Of a stretch of 64,000 nt of DNA, positions 43,911-51,708 are shown in pieces (within the stretch, counting starts at the first letter, position 1; each line of letters begins with the position of its first letter). The stretch is from JAHWKI01 sp035513575 (GTDB lineage Bacteria; Gemmatimonadota; Gemmatimonadetes; Longimicrobiales; RSA9), in NCBI GenBank assembly GCA_035513575.1, contig DATKBW010000045.1, positions 3,146-67,145 of the forward strand, written 5' to 3'. Both the position numbers and the translations under genes were made by a program. Below the pieces are notes generated by a model. That model did not search any database. It was not told the DNA's origin and saw nothing but the letters and a program-made list of their open reading frames with translations.

Positions 43911-44840
43911 ATGAACGGACAGACAGAAGCCGCGAGCACCGCAGCCGGGCGCGACGGCGGACCGCCGCGGGTCGCGGAGCGGAAGCTCCGCGTCGCGCTC
44001 CCCAACAAGGGGCGCCTGGCCAGCAGCGCGCTGGAGCTCCTGGAACGGGCGGGGCTCGAGCCCCTCATGGCCTCCGAGCGCGCACTCCGCGCGGACCTGG
44101 GCGACGATTTCACCGCCCTCTTCGTCCGCGCCCGGGACATCCCCGAGTTCGTGGCCGATGGCGCCGCCGACCTGGGGATCACGGGGAGCGACCTGGTGGC
44201 CGAGGCCGCCCGCCCGGTCGAGACGCTGCTCCCCCTCGGCTTCGGCCGCTGCCGCCTGGTCCTCGCCGGCCGCGACGACGCCGCCACCGACCCCGCCGAC
44301 CTCCCCGATGGCGTCCGCATCGCCACATCGTTCCCCCGCACGGCGGAGCGCTGGTTCGCGGAGCGGGGCCGCCGCGTGACTCTGGTGCCGGTGAGCGGCG
44401 CGGCCGAGATCGCGCCGCACCTCGGTGTCGCCGATGTCATCGTGGACCTGGTGAGCACCGGGTCGACGCTGAAGGTGAACGGCCTGCGGGAGCTCGCCAC
44501 CATCGCCGACTCCGAGGCCGTGCTGGTCGCCCGCCCCGGGCTCGCCACCGGTGACCGGGGACGGAGCGTCCGGGAGCTCGTGGCCGCGCTGGAGTCCGTG
44601 CTCCGCGCCAACGGCAAGCGCTACCTGATGGCCAACGTCCCGCGGGCCGCGCTCCCCGAGCTGACGCGCGTGCTGCCGGGGCTCAACGGCCCCACCATCG
44701 TGGATGTGATGAACGCCGGCGAGCACGTCGCCGCCCACGCGGTGGTGGAGGCCGCAGCCGTCTACCGCACCATCGCCGCGCTCAAGGAGCTCGGGGCCGA
44801 GGGGATCCTGGTCACGCGGATCGAGAGGCTCATGCCATGA
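43911..44840 (+). CDS. hisG: ATP phosphoribosyltransferase, long form
   Basis: A 309-residue first enzyme of histidine synthesis, joining ATP and PRPP. It begins its core with LRVALPNKGRL and has the periplasmic-binding-protein-like fold with DLGITGSDLV and the PRPP loop around DLVSTGSTLK. The C-terminal ~75 residues (RYLMANVPRAALPEL and onward) form the regulatory ACT-like domain of the long HisG, the site of histidine feedback inhibition, so no HisZ is needed. The first ~20 residues are a low-complexity extension. The stop overlaps the hisD-hisC start as ATGA. Confidence 0.96.
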   Translation: MNGQTEAASTAAGRDGGPPRVAERKLRVALPNKGRLASSALELLERAGLEPLMASERALRADLGDDFTALFVRARDIPEFVADGAADLGITGSDLVAEAARPVETLLPLGFGRCRLVLAGRDDAATDPADLPDGVRIATSFPRTAERWFAERGRRVTLVPVSGAAEIAPHLGVADVIVDLVSTGSTLKVNGLRELATIADSEAVLVARPGLATGDRGRSVRELVAALESVLRANGKRYLMANVPRAALPELTRVLPGLNGPTIVDVMNAGEHVAAHAVVEAAAVYRTIAALKELGAEGILVTRIERLMP

Positions 44841-47230
44841 TCGCCGTGCGCCGACTCGCCGGCCTCGACGTCGCCGCCCGCGACCGCCTCCTGGCCCGCG
44901 GCCGCATGGGCGACCCCGCGGTGGACGCCGTCGCGGACGACATCATCGCGCAGGTCCGCGCCCGCGGCGATGACGCGCTCCGCGACCTCGCCCGCCGCTT
45001 CGATGGCGTGGAGCTGGACGCCCTCGAGGTCCCGCCGAGCGACTGGCGAACGGCGCTGGAGGAGATCGAGCCCGGCGTCCGGCGTGCGCTCGAGGAGGCC
45101 GCCGCGGCGATCCGCCGCTTCCACGAGACGCAGCGGCCGGCCGCCAGCGAATGGGAAGCCCGCCCCGGGCTCCTCCTGGGGCGGCGACCGGACCCGCTGC
45201 GCCGGGTCGGCGTCTATGCCCCCGGCGGCCTCGCGGCGTACCCGAGCAGCCTGCTGATGGGCGCGATCCCGGCGCGGGTGGCGGGGGTGGGCGAGGTCGT
45301 CGTCTGCTCGCCCCCGGGCCCGGACGGGCGCCCGTCGCCGCTGGTCCTGGCCGCTTGCGCCATCGCCGGCGCGGACCGCCTGTTCGCCGTGGGTGGCGCC
45401 GGCGCCATCGCCGCCATGGCCCTGGGCACGGGGAGCGTTCCCCGCGTGGACCGCGTGGTCGGGCCGGGGAACGCGTACGTGGCCGCCGCCAAGCAGCGGC
45501 TGGCCAGCGTCGTGGGCATCGACTCGCCGGCGGGGCCATCGGAGCTGCTGGTGATCGCGGACCGGTCGGCGGACCCGGAGGTCGCCGCGGCGGAGATGAT
45601 CGCGCAGGCCGAGCACGACCCGGACGCCGCCGCCGTCCTGGTGGCTACGGACCCGGTCGTGGCCGATGGCGTGGCAGGGGCGCTCCGCCGGCGGGTCGCC
45701 GCGCAGCCCCGCCGCGCCGTCATCGAGGCCGCGCTCACCGGCTCGGGGGCCCTCCTGGTCGCCGACGACCTCGCCGGCGCCCTGGAGTTCGCCGAGCGCT
45801 ACGCCCCCGAGCACCTCCTCCTCCTGGTCGAGGACCCGCGCGCGGCCCTGGCGGACGTCCGCGCCGCCGGGACGGTGTTCCTCGGCCCGCGCAGCTCCGT
45901 GGCGTTCGGCGACTACGCCACCGGCGCCAACCACGTCCTCCCCACCGGCGGGCTGGCGCGGTCCTGGTCCGGCCTCTCGGTGGCCGATTTCGTCCGCTGG
46001 ACCACCTGGCAGGAGGTCGGGGCGGGAGCCGCACGACCGCTGTCGGACATCGCCATCCCGCTCGCGGAGGCGGAGGGACTTCCCGCCCACGCGGCCGCGG
46101 CGCGGCTGGCCGCGGCACCGCTGCCCCGGGCGCCCTATCGCGCGCTGCGGCGCTACGACCCGGCGCGGCCGCCCCTCGAGGTGGACCTGAGTGCCAACAC
46201 GAACCTGTGGGGCGCCTGCCCGCCGGCCATCGCGGCGCTCCGTGAGGCGGTGGCAGCGACCACGGAGTACCCGACCCCCTGGGCCACCGGGCTCCGGGAG
46301 GCCGTGGCCGACGCCTGGGACGTGGAGCCCTCGCTCGTCACCACCGGGTGCGGCTCCGACGACCTCATCGACTCCGCCCTCCGGGCCTTCTGCGACCCCG
46401 GCGCCGTGGTGGCCTTCCCGGCCCCCACGTTCCCCATGGCCGAGGTCTTCGCCCGCATGAACGACGCGCGCCCCCGGCCGGTGCCGCTGGGGCTGGACGG
46501 GTCGCTGGAGGAGAGCGCCATCGCCGCGCTGTGCGACGCGGACGTCGTCTACCTCTGCCGCCCCAACAACCCGACGGGGGCGGTCGTGGACCGGCGCGTC
46601 GCGGAGCGGGTGCTGGGGGAGGCCCGCGGGCTCGTGCTCGTCGACGAGGCGTACGGCGAGTTCGCGGGCGAGTCCATGGCGGGGGCGGCCATCGCGTCCG
46701 GCCGGGGCGTCGTGCTCCGGACGCTGTCCAAGGCCTACGGTCTGGCCGGCCTCCGCGTCGGCTACGCCATCGGCGCGGAGCCCGTGGTCCGGGCCATCGA
46801 GCTGTCCCGGGGGCCGTACAAGGTGGGCGGGGCCGCCGAGAAGGCGGCGATCGCGGCGCTCCGGGACGGCCGGAGCTGGGTGGAGGACGTCGTCGCGCGG
46901 ACGGTGGCCAGCCGCGAGGGCCTGGCCGGGAGCCTCCGCGGGCGCGGGCTCCGCGTCCTCCCCGGCGCCGCGAACTTCCTCCTGGTCGGCCCCGCCGATC
47001 CGGCGGCCGGGTGGGCGGCCGCGGTGAAGGCGGCGCTGGCCGGGCGCGGGATCGGCGTGCGGGCGTTCGAGGCGATCCCCGGCTTCGGCGACGCCATCCG
47101 CGTGACCGTGGGCCCCGACGCGCTGATGCGCCGGTTCCTTGGCGCGCTGGACGATGCGCTCGCCAGCGGTCTCGAGGACGCACTCCGTCCAGCGCTCCAG
47201 CCGGCGCCCGGCGCGGAAGCAGCGCGATGA
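44837..47230 (+). CDS. hisD-hisC: Fused histidinol dehydrogenase / histidinol-phosphate aminotransferase
   Basis: One uninterrupted 797-codon frame encodes two enzymes. Residues ~1-425 are histidinol dehydrogenase, the last step: RRVGVYAPGGLAAYPS, GPGNAYVAAAKQ near 210, AGPSELLVIAD, the AQAEHDPDA zinc-region helix and GANHVLPTGG. From ~430 to 797 is histidinol-phosphate aminotransferase, an earlier step: LSANTNLWG, RPNNPTG, LVDEAYGEF, and PLP lysine K632 in LSKAYGLAGLRVGY. All catalytic signatures of both halves are seen, and no stop or internal start separates them. These genes are usually adjacent but separate. The fusion joins two non-consecutive steps that flank HisN. ATGA overlaps occur at both ends. 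Confidence 0.95.
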   Translation: MIAVRRLAGLDVAARDRLLARGRMGDPAVDAVADDIIAQVRARGDDALRDLARRFDGVELDALEVPPSDWRTALEEIEPGVRRALEEAAAAIRRFHETQRPAASEWEARPGLLLGRRPDPLRRVGVYAPGGLAAYPSSLLMGAIPARVAGVGEVVVCSPPGPDGRPSPLVLAACAIAGADRLFAVGGAGAIAAMALGTGSVPRVDRVVGPGNAYVAAAKQRLASVVGIDSPAGPSELLVIADRSADPEVAAAEMIAQAEHDPDAAAVLVATDPVVADGVAGALRRRVAAQPRRAVIEAALTGSGALLVADDLAGALEFAERYAPEHLLLLVEDPRAALADVRAAGTVFLGPRSSVAFGDYATGANHVLPTGGLARSWSGLSVADFVRWTTWQEVGAGAARPLSDIAIPLAEAEGLPAHAAAARLAAAPLPRAPYRALRRYDPARPPLEVDLSANTNLWGACPPAIAALREAVAATTEYPTPWATGLREAVADAWDVEPSLVTTGCGSDDLIDSALRAFCDPGAVVAFPAPTFPMAEVFARMNDARPRPVPLGLDGSLEESAIAALCDADVVYLCRPNNPTGAVVDRRVAERVLGEARGLVLVDEAYGEFAGESMAGAAIASGRGVVLRTLSKAYGLAGLRVGYAIGAEPVVRAIELSRGPYKVGGAAEKAAIAALRDGRSWVEDVVARTVASREGLAGSLRGRGLRVLPGAANFLLVGPADPAAGWAAAVKAALAGRGIGVRAFEAIPGFGDAIRVTVGPDALMRRFLGALDDALASGLEDALRPALQPAPGAEAAR

Positions 47231-47814
47231 ACGTCCTGCTGTTCGACTACGGGACCGGCAACCTGCACTCGCTCCGGAAAGCGCTGGAGCTCCAGGGCGC
47301 GCGCGTGCATATCGGCGCGGAGCTGGACGGCGCCGACGCGGTCATCCTGCCGGGCGTGGGCGCGTTCGGCGCCGCCGCCGCCCGCCTGGCCTCCCGGGCG
47401 GACGCGCTCCGGCGGGCCGCCAGCGACGGGCTGCCGGTGCTCGGGATCTGCCTCGGCATGCAGCTCCTCCTGGATGGCAGCGACGAGGGCACCGGCGCCG
47501 GGCTGGGACTCGTTCCCGGCCGCGTCACGCGGCTGCGCGCCCGCCGCGTCCCCCACATGGGGTGGAACACCGTCGACGCGCGACCGGCCGAGCCGCTGTT
47601 CGACGGGATCGACGGGCGCCGCTTCTATTTCGCCAACTCCTTCGCCGCCGAGCCCCGGGACGACGACGACGTGGCCGCCCGCGTCGAGCACGAGGGGGCC
47701 TCGTTCCCGGCCGCGCTCCGCCGGGGCGCCGTCGCGGGGACCCAGTTCCACCCGGAGAAGAGCGGCGAGGCCGGGCTCCGGCTCCTCCGCAACTTCCTGG
47801 CGAGCGCGCGATGA
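47227..47814 (+). CDS. hisH: Imidazole glycerol phosphate synthase, glutaminase subunit
   Basis: A 195-residue class I glutamine amidotransferase that feeds ammonia to HisF. It opens FDYGTGNLHSLRKALE, has the oxyanion block LPGVGAFG, nucleophile Cys in LGICLGMQLL, PHMGWN, and the His/Glu pair in TQFHPEKSG. Length is normal. Start and stop are joined to its neighbours by ATGA overlaps. Confidence 0.96.
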   Translation: MNVLLFDYGTGNLHSLRKALELQGARVHIGAELDGADAVILPGVGAFGAAAARLASRADALRRAASDGLPVLGICLGMQLLLDGSDEGTGAGLGLVPGRVTRLRARRVPHMGWNTVDARPAEPLFDGIDGRRFYFANSFAAEPRDDDDVAARVEHEGASFPAALRRGAVAGTQFHPEKSGEAGLRLLRNFLASAR

Positions 47815-48551
47815 ACGTCTTCGCCGCCATCGACCTCCGCGCCGGCGCCGCCGTCCAGCTCGTGGGCGGCGACCCGGCCGCCGAGCGGGTCCGCCTCCCC
47901 GATGCCATCGCCGCGGCGGTGCGGTGGCGCGATCACGGGTTCCGCCACTTCCACGTCGTGGACCTCGATGCCGCGCTGGGGTCGGGCTCCAACCTGGACG
48001 CGGTGGGGGCCATCGCCCGGGCGCTGAAGGCGCGGACGGACGCGCGCCATCCTCCCGGCCTGCTCCAGGTCGGCGGCGGCCTGCGGGACCTGGACGCGGT
48101 CGCGGGCGTCCTCGACATGGGCGCCGACCGGGCCATCGTCGGCACTCGGGCCGTGGAGGACCCGGCCTGGCTCGAGGAAGCCGCCGCCGCGTTCCCCGCG
48201 CGGCTGGTGGTGGCCGCGGACGTGAGGGACGGCGTCGTCGTCACGCGGGGCTGGCGGCGGGCCACCGGCCTCGCCGCGGCCGACTTCCTCGCGGGCCTCG
48301 GCGACCTCCCCCTCGCGGCCGTGCTGGTGACGGACGTAGGGAGGGAGGGCCGGGAGGAGGGCATCGACGGGCGGCTCTTCACCGCCCTGGCCGCCGCATC
48401 GACACACCCCCTGATCGCCGCCGGCGGGATCGCGGCGGCGGCGGACCTGGACACGCTCCGGGACGCCGGCGCCGCCGGCGCGGTCCTGGGCATGGCACTG
48501 TACACGGGCCGGATCGAGCCGGCCGACGCACTCGAGAGGGAGGACGCGTGA
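47811..48551 (+). CDS. hisA: ProFAR isomerase
   Basis: A 246-residue TIM barrel that isomerises the aminoaldose ProFAR to PRFAR. The N-terminal FAAIDLRAGAAVQLVGGD supplies the catalytic Asp, VQVGGGLRDLDAV-like phosphate loop residues follow, and AADVRDG carries the second acidic residue. AAGGIAAAADLDTL is the second phosphate loop. ATGA and GTGA overlaps join it to hisH and hisB. Confidence 0.95.
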   Translation: MNVFAAIDLRAGAAVQLVGGDPAAERVRLPDAIAAAVRWRDHGFRHFHVVDLDAALGSGSNLDAVGAIARALKARTDARHPPGLLQVGGGLRDLDAVAGVLDMGADRAIVGTRAVEDPAWLEEAAAAFPARLVVAADVRDGVVVTRGWRRATGLAAADFLAGLGDLPLAAVLVTDVGREGREEGIDGRLFTALAAASTHPLIAAGGIAAAADLDTLRDAGAAGAVLGMALYTGRIEPADALEREDA

Positions 48552-49084
48552 GCGCGCTGACGCGGGAAACCAGGGAAACGCGGGTGCGGGTCGAGCTGCG
48601 GGACGGCCTGGAGCCCGCCAGCCGGACCGGCGACGACTTCCTCGACCACATGCTCACCACCCTCACCCGCTACGCCGGGCTGCCCCTCGCCGTGGAGGCG
48701 ACGGGCGACCTGCGCCACCACCTGGTCGAGGACGTGGCGCTCACGCTGGGCGCCGTGCTGGCCCGGGACACCCCGCCGACCTGCGCCCGCTACGGCGACG
48801 CGCTGGTCCCCATGGACGAGGCGCTGGTCCAGGTCGCCCTCGATGCCGGCGGGCGGCCCCATTTCGAGGGACGGCTCCCCTCCCGTCTCTACGAGCACTT
48901 CTTCCGCTCCCTCGCCATGGCCGCGGACTGGACGCTCCACGTCCGCGTGATCCGGGGACGGGACCGGCACCACATCGTGGAGGCCGCGTTCAAGGCCCTC
49001 GGCCTGGCGCTCCGCCGCGCCCGCCAGGACGACGGGGCCGTCTTCAGCACCAAGGGGTCGGTGCGCACCACGTGGGAGGAGTGA
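48548..49084 (+). CDS. hisB: Imidazoleglycerol-phosphate dehydratase
   Basis: A 178-residue monofunctional HisB without the phosphatase domain of the enterobacterial enzyme. The manganese motifs are present: FLDHMLTTLTRYA, DLRHHLVEDVALTLG, and RHHIVEAAFKALG. It is slightly short, about 15-20 residues under the norm, and divergent near the N-terminus and between motifs. The GTG start overlaps the hisA stop. Confidence 0.94.
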   Translation: MSALTRETRETRVRVELRDGLEPASRTGDDFLDHMLTTLTRYAGLPLAVEATGDLRHHLVEDVALTLGAVLARDTPPTCARYGDALVPMDEALVQVALDAGGRPHFEGRLPSRLYEHFFRSLAMAADWTLHVRVIRGRDRHHIVEAAFKALGLALRRARQDDGAVFSTKGSVRTTWEE

Positions 49085-49088
49085 CGCC

Positions 49089-49862
49089 GTGCTCGCGAAG
49101 CGCGTGATCGTCTGCCTCGATGTGGACGCCGGCCGCGTCGTGAAGGGCGTGGCCTTCCGGGACCTCCGCGACGTCGGGGAGCCCGCCGACCTCGCCGCCC
49201 GCTACGAGGAGGAGGGCGCTGACGAGGTCGTGTTCCTCGACATCTCCGCCTCCGTCGAGGGCCGCGCGACCGTGCTCGACACGGTCCGCCGCACCGCCGA
49301 GCGGCTGTTCGTCCCCCTGACCGTCGGGGGCGGGATCCGGACCGTCGAGGACGTGGACCGCGCCCTGCGCGCGGGCGCCGACAAGGTGGCCGTGAACACC
49401 GCCGCCGTGGACCGGCCGGCGCTGATCACCGAGGCGGCGGAAAGGTTCGGCGCGCAGTGCGTCGTCGCCAGCATCGACGCCGCCCCCGACCACGGCGCCC
49501 CCTCGGGCTACCTCGTCCACGTCCGTGGCGCGCGCACCCCGACCCGGCTGGACGCCATCGCGTGGGCCACACGCTGTGCCGAGCTCGGCGCCGGCGAGAT
49601 CCTGCTCACCGCCATCCACCGGGATGGCGCCCGCACCGGCTACGACCTCGACCTGACCCGCCGCGTCGCGGAGGCGGTGCCCGTACCGGTCATCGCCAGC
49701 GGCGGCGCGGGGGGCCCCGCCCACTTCGTCGAGGCGGTGGTCGCCGGCGGCGCCGATGCCGCCCTCGGCGCCGGCATCTTCCACGATGGCCTGGTCTCCA
49801 TCGCCGCGGTGAAGCAGGCTCTCACCACCGCCGGGGTCCCCGTGAACGGAGGCGACGCATGA
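49089..49862 (+). CDS. hisF: Imidazole glycerol phosphate synthase, cyclase subunit
   Basis: A 257-residue TIM barrel that uses HisH ammonia to make IGP and AICAR. Catalytic aspartates appear in VIVCLDVDAGRVVKG (residue 11) and VASIDAAPD (about 132). VGGGIRTVEDV and ASGGAGGPAHF are phosphate loops. The usual SIDRDG loop reads AIHRDG, with His177 where most HisF proteins have Asp. The gene is four bases after hisB and ends in an ATGA overlap with hisN. Confidence 0.95.
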   Translation: MLAKRVIVCLDVDAGRVVKGVAFRDLRDVGEPADLAARYEEEGADEVVFLDISASVEGRATVLDTVRRTAERLFVPLTVGGGIRTVEDVDRALRAGADKVAVNTAAVDRPALITEAAERFGAQCVVASIDAAPDHGAPSGYLVHVRGARTPTRLDAIAWATRCAELGAGEILLTAIHRDGARTGYDLDLTRRVAEAVPVPVIASGGAGGPAHFVEAVVAGGADAALGAGIFHDGLVSIAAVKQALTTAGVPVNGGDA

Positions 49863-50701
49863 AGTGGCAGAGGGAGCTGGACCTGGCGACGCGGATCGCC
49901 CGCGAGGCCGGCGAGGTGACGATGCGCTGGTTCCGGGCGGGGCCCCTCGCGGGCACTGGCGGACCCGCCGCCGCGCCCACCGTCGAGACCAAGGCCGATG
50001 GCTCGCCCGTCACCATCGCCGACCGCGAGGCCGAGCGCCTCCTCCGCGACCGCATCGCCGCCGCCTTCCCCGACGACGGCATCCTGGGCGAGGAGTGGGG
50101 CGAGGAGGCCGGCACTTCCGGCCGCCGCTGGATCCTCGACCCCATCGATGGCACGAAATCCTTCATCCACGGCGTCCCCCTCTACGGCGTGATGGTCGCC
50201 CTCGAGGCCGACGGCGACGCCGTCGTCGGCGTCCTCCGCTTCCCGCCCCTCGACGAGACCGTCGCCGCCGCGAAGGGCGCAGGCTGCGCCTGGAACGGCC
50301 ACCCCGCCAGCGTCTCGAGCGTGGACCGGCTGGACAACGCGCTGGTGCTGACAACGGAGTACGCCCGGATCGTCTCCACCACCTCCCCCCCGTCCCTCGG
50401 GTCCCGGTCCGGGGAAGACGGCCTGGCGGCGCGCGCGAACGGTCTGGCCGGCCTCGCCGGCCGGGCCGGGATCGTGCGCACCTGGGGCGACTGCTACGGC
50501 TACGCCCTCGTCGCCACCGGCCGCGCCGAAGCGATGCTGGACCCGACCCTCAACGCCTGGGACGCCGCCGCCGTACGCCCCATCATCGAGGAGGCCGGCG
50601 GCGTCTTCACCGACTGGGATGGCAACCCCTCGCACCTGTCCGGCAGCGCCGTGGCCACCAACGCCGCCCTTGCCGACGAGGTCCGCCGATGCCTGAGCTG
50701 A
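49859..50701 (+). CDS. hisN: Histidinol-phosphatase, inositol monophosphatase type
   Basis: A 280-residue lithium-sensitive-type phosphatase fold: GEEWGEE, ILDPIDGTKSFIHGVP and WDAAAVRPIIEEAGG are the three metal motifs of the inositol monophosphatase family. Position inside the his operon, together with a HisB lacking a phosphatase domain, makes histidinol-phosphatase the most likely job. The middle holds a small Gly/Ser-rich insertion (STTSPPSLGSRSGED). It overlaps hisIE by 13 bases. Confidence 0.92.
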   Translation: MKWQRELDLATRIAREAGEVTMRWFRAGPLAGTGGPAAAPTVETKADGSPVTIADREAERLLRDRIAAAFPDDGILGEEWGEEAGTSGRRWILDPIDGTKSFIHGVPLYGVMVALEADGDAVVGVLRFPPLDETVAAAKGAGCAWNGHPASVSSVDRLDNALVLTTEYARIVSTTSPPSLGSRSGEDGLAARANGLAGLAGRAGIVRTWGDCYGYALVATGRAEAMLDPTLNAWDAAAVRPIIEEAGGVFTDWDGNPSHLSGSAVATNAALADEVRRCLS

Positions 50702-51270
50702 CACCCCTCATCGCCCAGCACGCCCTCACCGGCGAGGTCCTCATGCTCGGCTTCGCCACGCCCGGGTCGCTCGCCCGCACCGAGGAGACCGGGCTGCTCA
50801 CGTTCCATTCCCGCTCCCGTGACGCCCTCTGGACCAAGGGCGAGACCAGCGGGAACGTGCTCCGCGTCGTCTCCCTCCACCACGACTGCGACGGCGACGC
50901 CCTCCTCGCCCTCGTCCTCCCCGCCGGCCCCACGTGCCACACCGGCGCCCGCAGCTGCTTCGGCGCGCCGCCCACGCTCCGCAGGCTGGCGGACACCATC
51001 GAGGATCGGGTGCGCGCGGCGGAGGAGGACGGGGCCGGGGCCCTCGGGTCGGCGGGGAGCTACACGGTCCGCCTCGTTCGCGACCGCAACCTCCGCCTCA
51101 AGAAGCTCGGCGAGGAGGCCGCGGAGCTGGCGGTGGCGTGCGCGGACGGCGACGCGCAGCGGGTGAAGGAGGAGGCCGCCGACGTCGTCTACCACGCGCT
51201 GGTGGCAGCACGGGCGGCGGGGGTCGCCCTGGAGGACATCCTCGACGCGCTGGCCGACCGCGCCCGCTGA
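50689..51270 (+). CDS. hisI: Bifunctional phosphoribosyl-AMP cyclohydrolase / -ATP pyrophosphohydrolase
   Basis: A 193-residue HisIE fusion. The first ~100 residues are HisI: SRSRDALWTKGETSGN, then DCDGDALLALVLPAGPTCH and GARSCF carry the metal and zinc cysteines. The C-terminal ~90 residues are HisE: RLKKLGEEAAELAVA and EEAADVVYHALVA carry the acidic pyrophosphohydrolase motifs. It closes the operon; I see no strong terminator in the 65 bases after it, where the convergent glsB-like gene follows. Confidence 0.95.
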   Translation: MPELTPLIAQHALTGEVLMLGFATPGSLARTEETGLLTFHSRSRDALWTKGETSGNVLRVVSLHHDCDGDALLALVLPAGPTCHTGARSCFGAPPTLRRLADTIEDRVRAAEEDGAGALGSAGSYTVRLVRDRNLRLKKLGEEAAELAVACADGDAQRVKEEAADVVYHALVAARAAGVALEDILDALADRAR

Positions 51271-51335
51271 GACGGGACCCCCACGGGCAGCACGCCCGCG
51301 GCCGGCCGGAGGCATCCTGGTGGAAGGCGTGCGGC

Positions 51336-51626
51336 CTAGCGCGGCGGCCCCGGCGGGGCTCCGCCCGGCCCCACGTTCCGGGTCATGAGCCGGAACAGGG
51401 CCAGGAGGATCAGCGACCCCGCCACGGCGATCCCGACGGACTTCAGATCGAAGCCGGTGACCGTCCCCCAGTCGAAGAGCGTGGTCCCGAGGAAGCCGCC
51501 GAGCAGCGCGCCGAGCACGCCGATGGCGATGGTCACCAGGCACCCGCCCGGGTCCTTCCCCGGGAAGATCAGCTTGGCCAGCCCCCCGGCGACCAGGCCG
51601 AGGAGAACCCACGTGAGGAGGTTCAT
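51336..51626 (-). CDS. GlsB/YeaQ/YmgE family membrane protein
   Basis: A 96-residue, three-helix, Gly-rich inner-membrane protein of the transglycosylase-associated (GlsB/YeaQ/YmgE) family: GLVAGGLAKLIFPGKDPGG, then GVLGALLGGFLG. Members are induced by envelope or acid stress; no enzymatic role is proved. The C-terminal tail is Pro/Gly-rich. Confidence 0.92.
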   Translation of the reverse strand: MNLLTWVLLGLVAGGLAKLIFPGKDPGGCLVTIAIGVLGALLGGFLGTTLFDWGTVTGFDLKSVGIAVAGSLILLALFRLMTRNVGPGGAPPGPPR

Positions 51627-51632
51627 GCCCCC

Positions 51633-51661
51633 AATCTTCGCACGGGCGTGAACCGGTGCAA
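51633..51661 (-). promoter_or_regulatory. Predicted leaderless promoter of the glsB-like gene
   Basis: On the minus strand TTGCAC (51661-51656), 17 bases and AAGATT (51638-51633). The -10 ends six bases before the ATG at 51626, so transcription would begin at or next to the start codon. Confidence 0.5.
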
Positions 51662-51696
51662 CAGCCGGGGGGTAGCAGCGCCCTTCCCGCTCCCTC

Positions 51697-51702
51697 TAGC
51701 TT
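51697..51702 (+). promoter_or_regulatory. Possible -10 element of the ABC exporter gene
   Basis: TAGCTT ends six bases before the ATG at 51709, as in the other near-leaderless promoters of this window. No good -35 element is visible. Confidence 0.35.
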
Positions 51703-51708
51703 GCGCCC

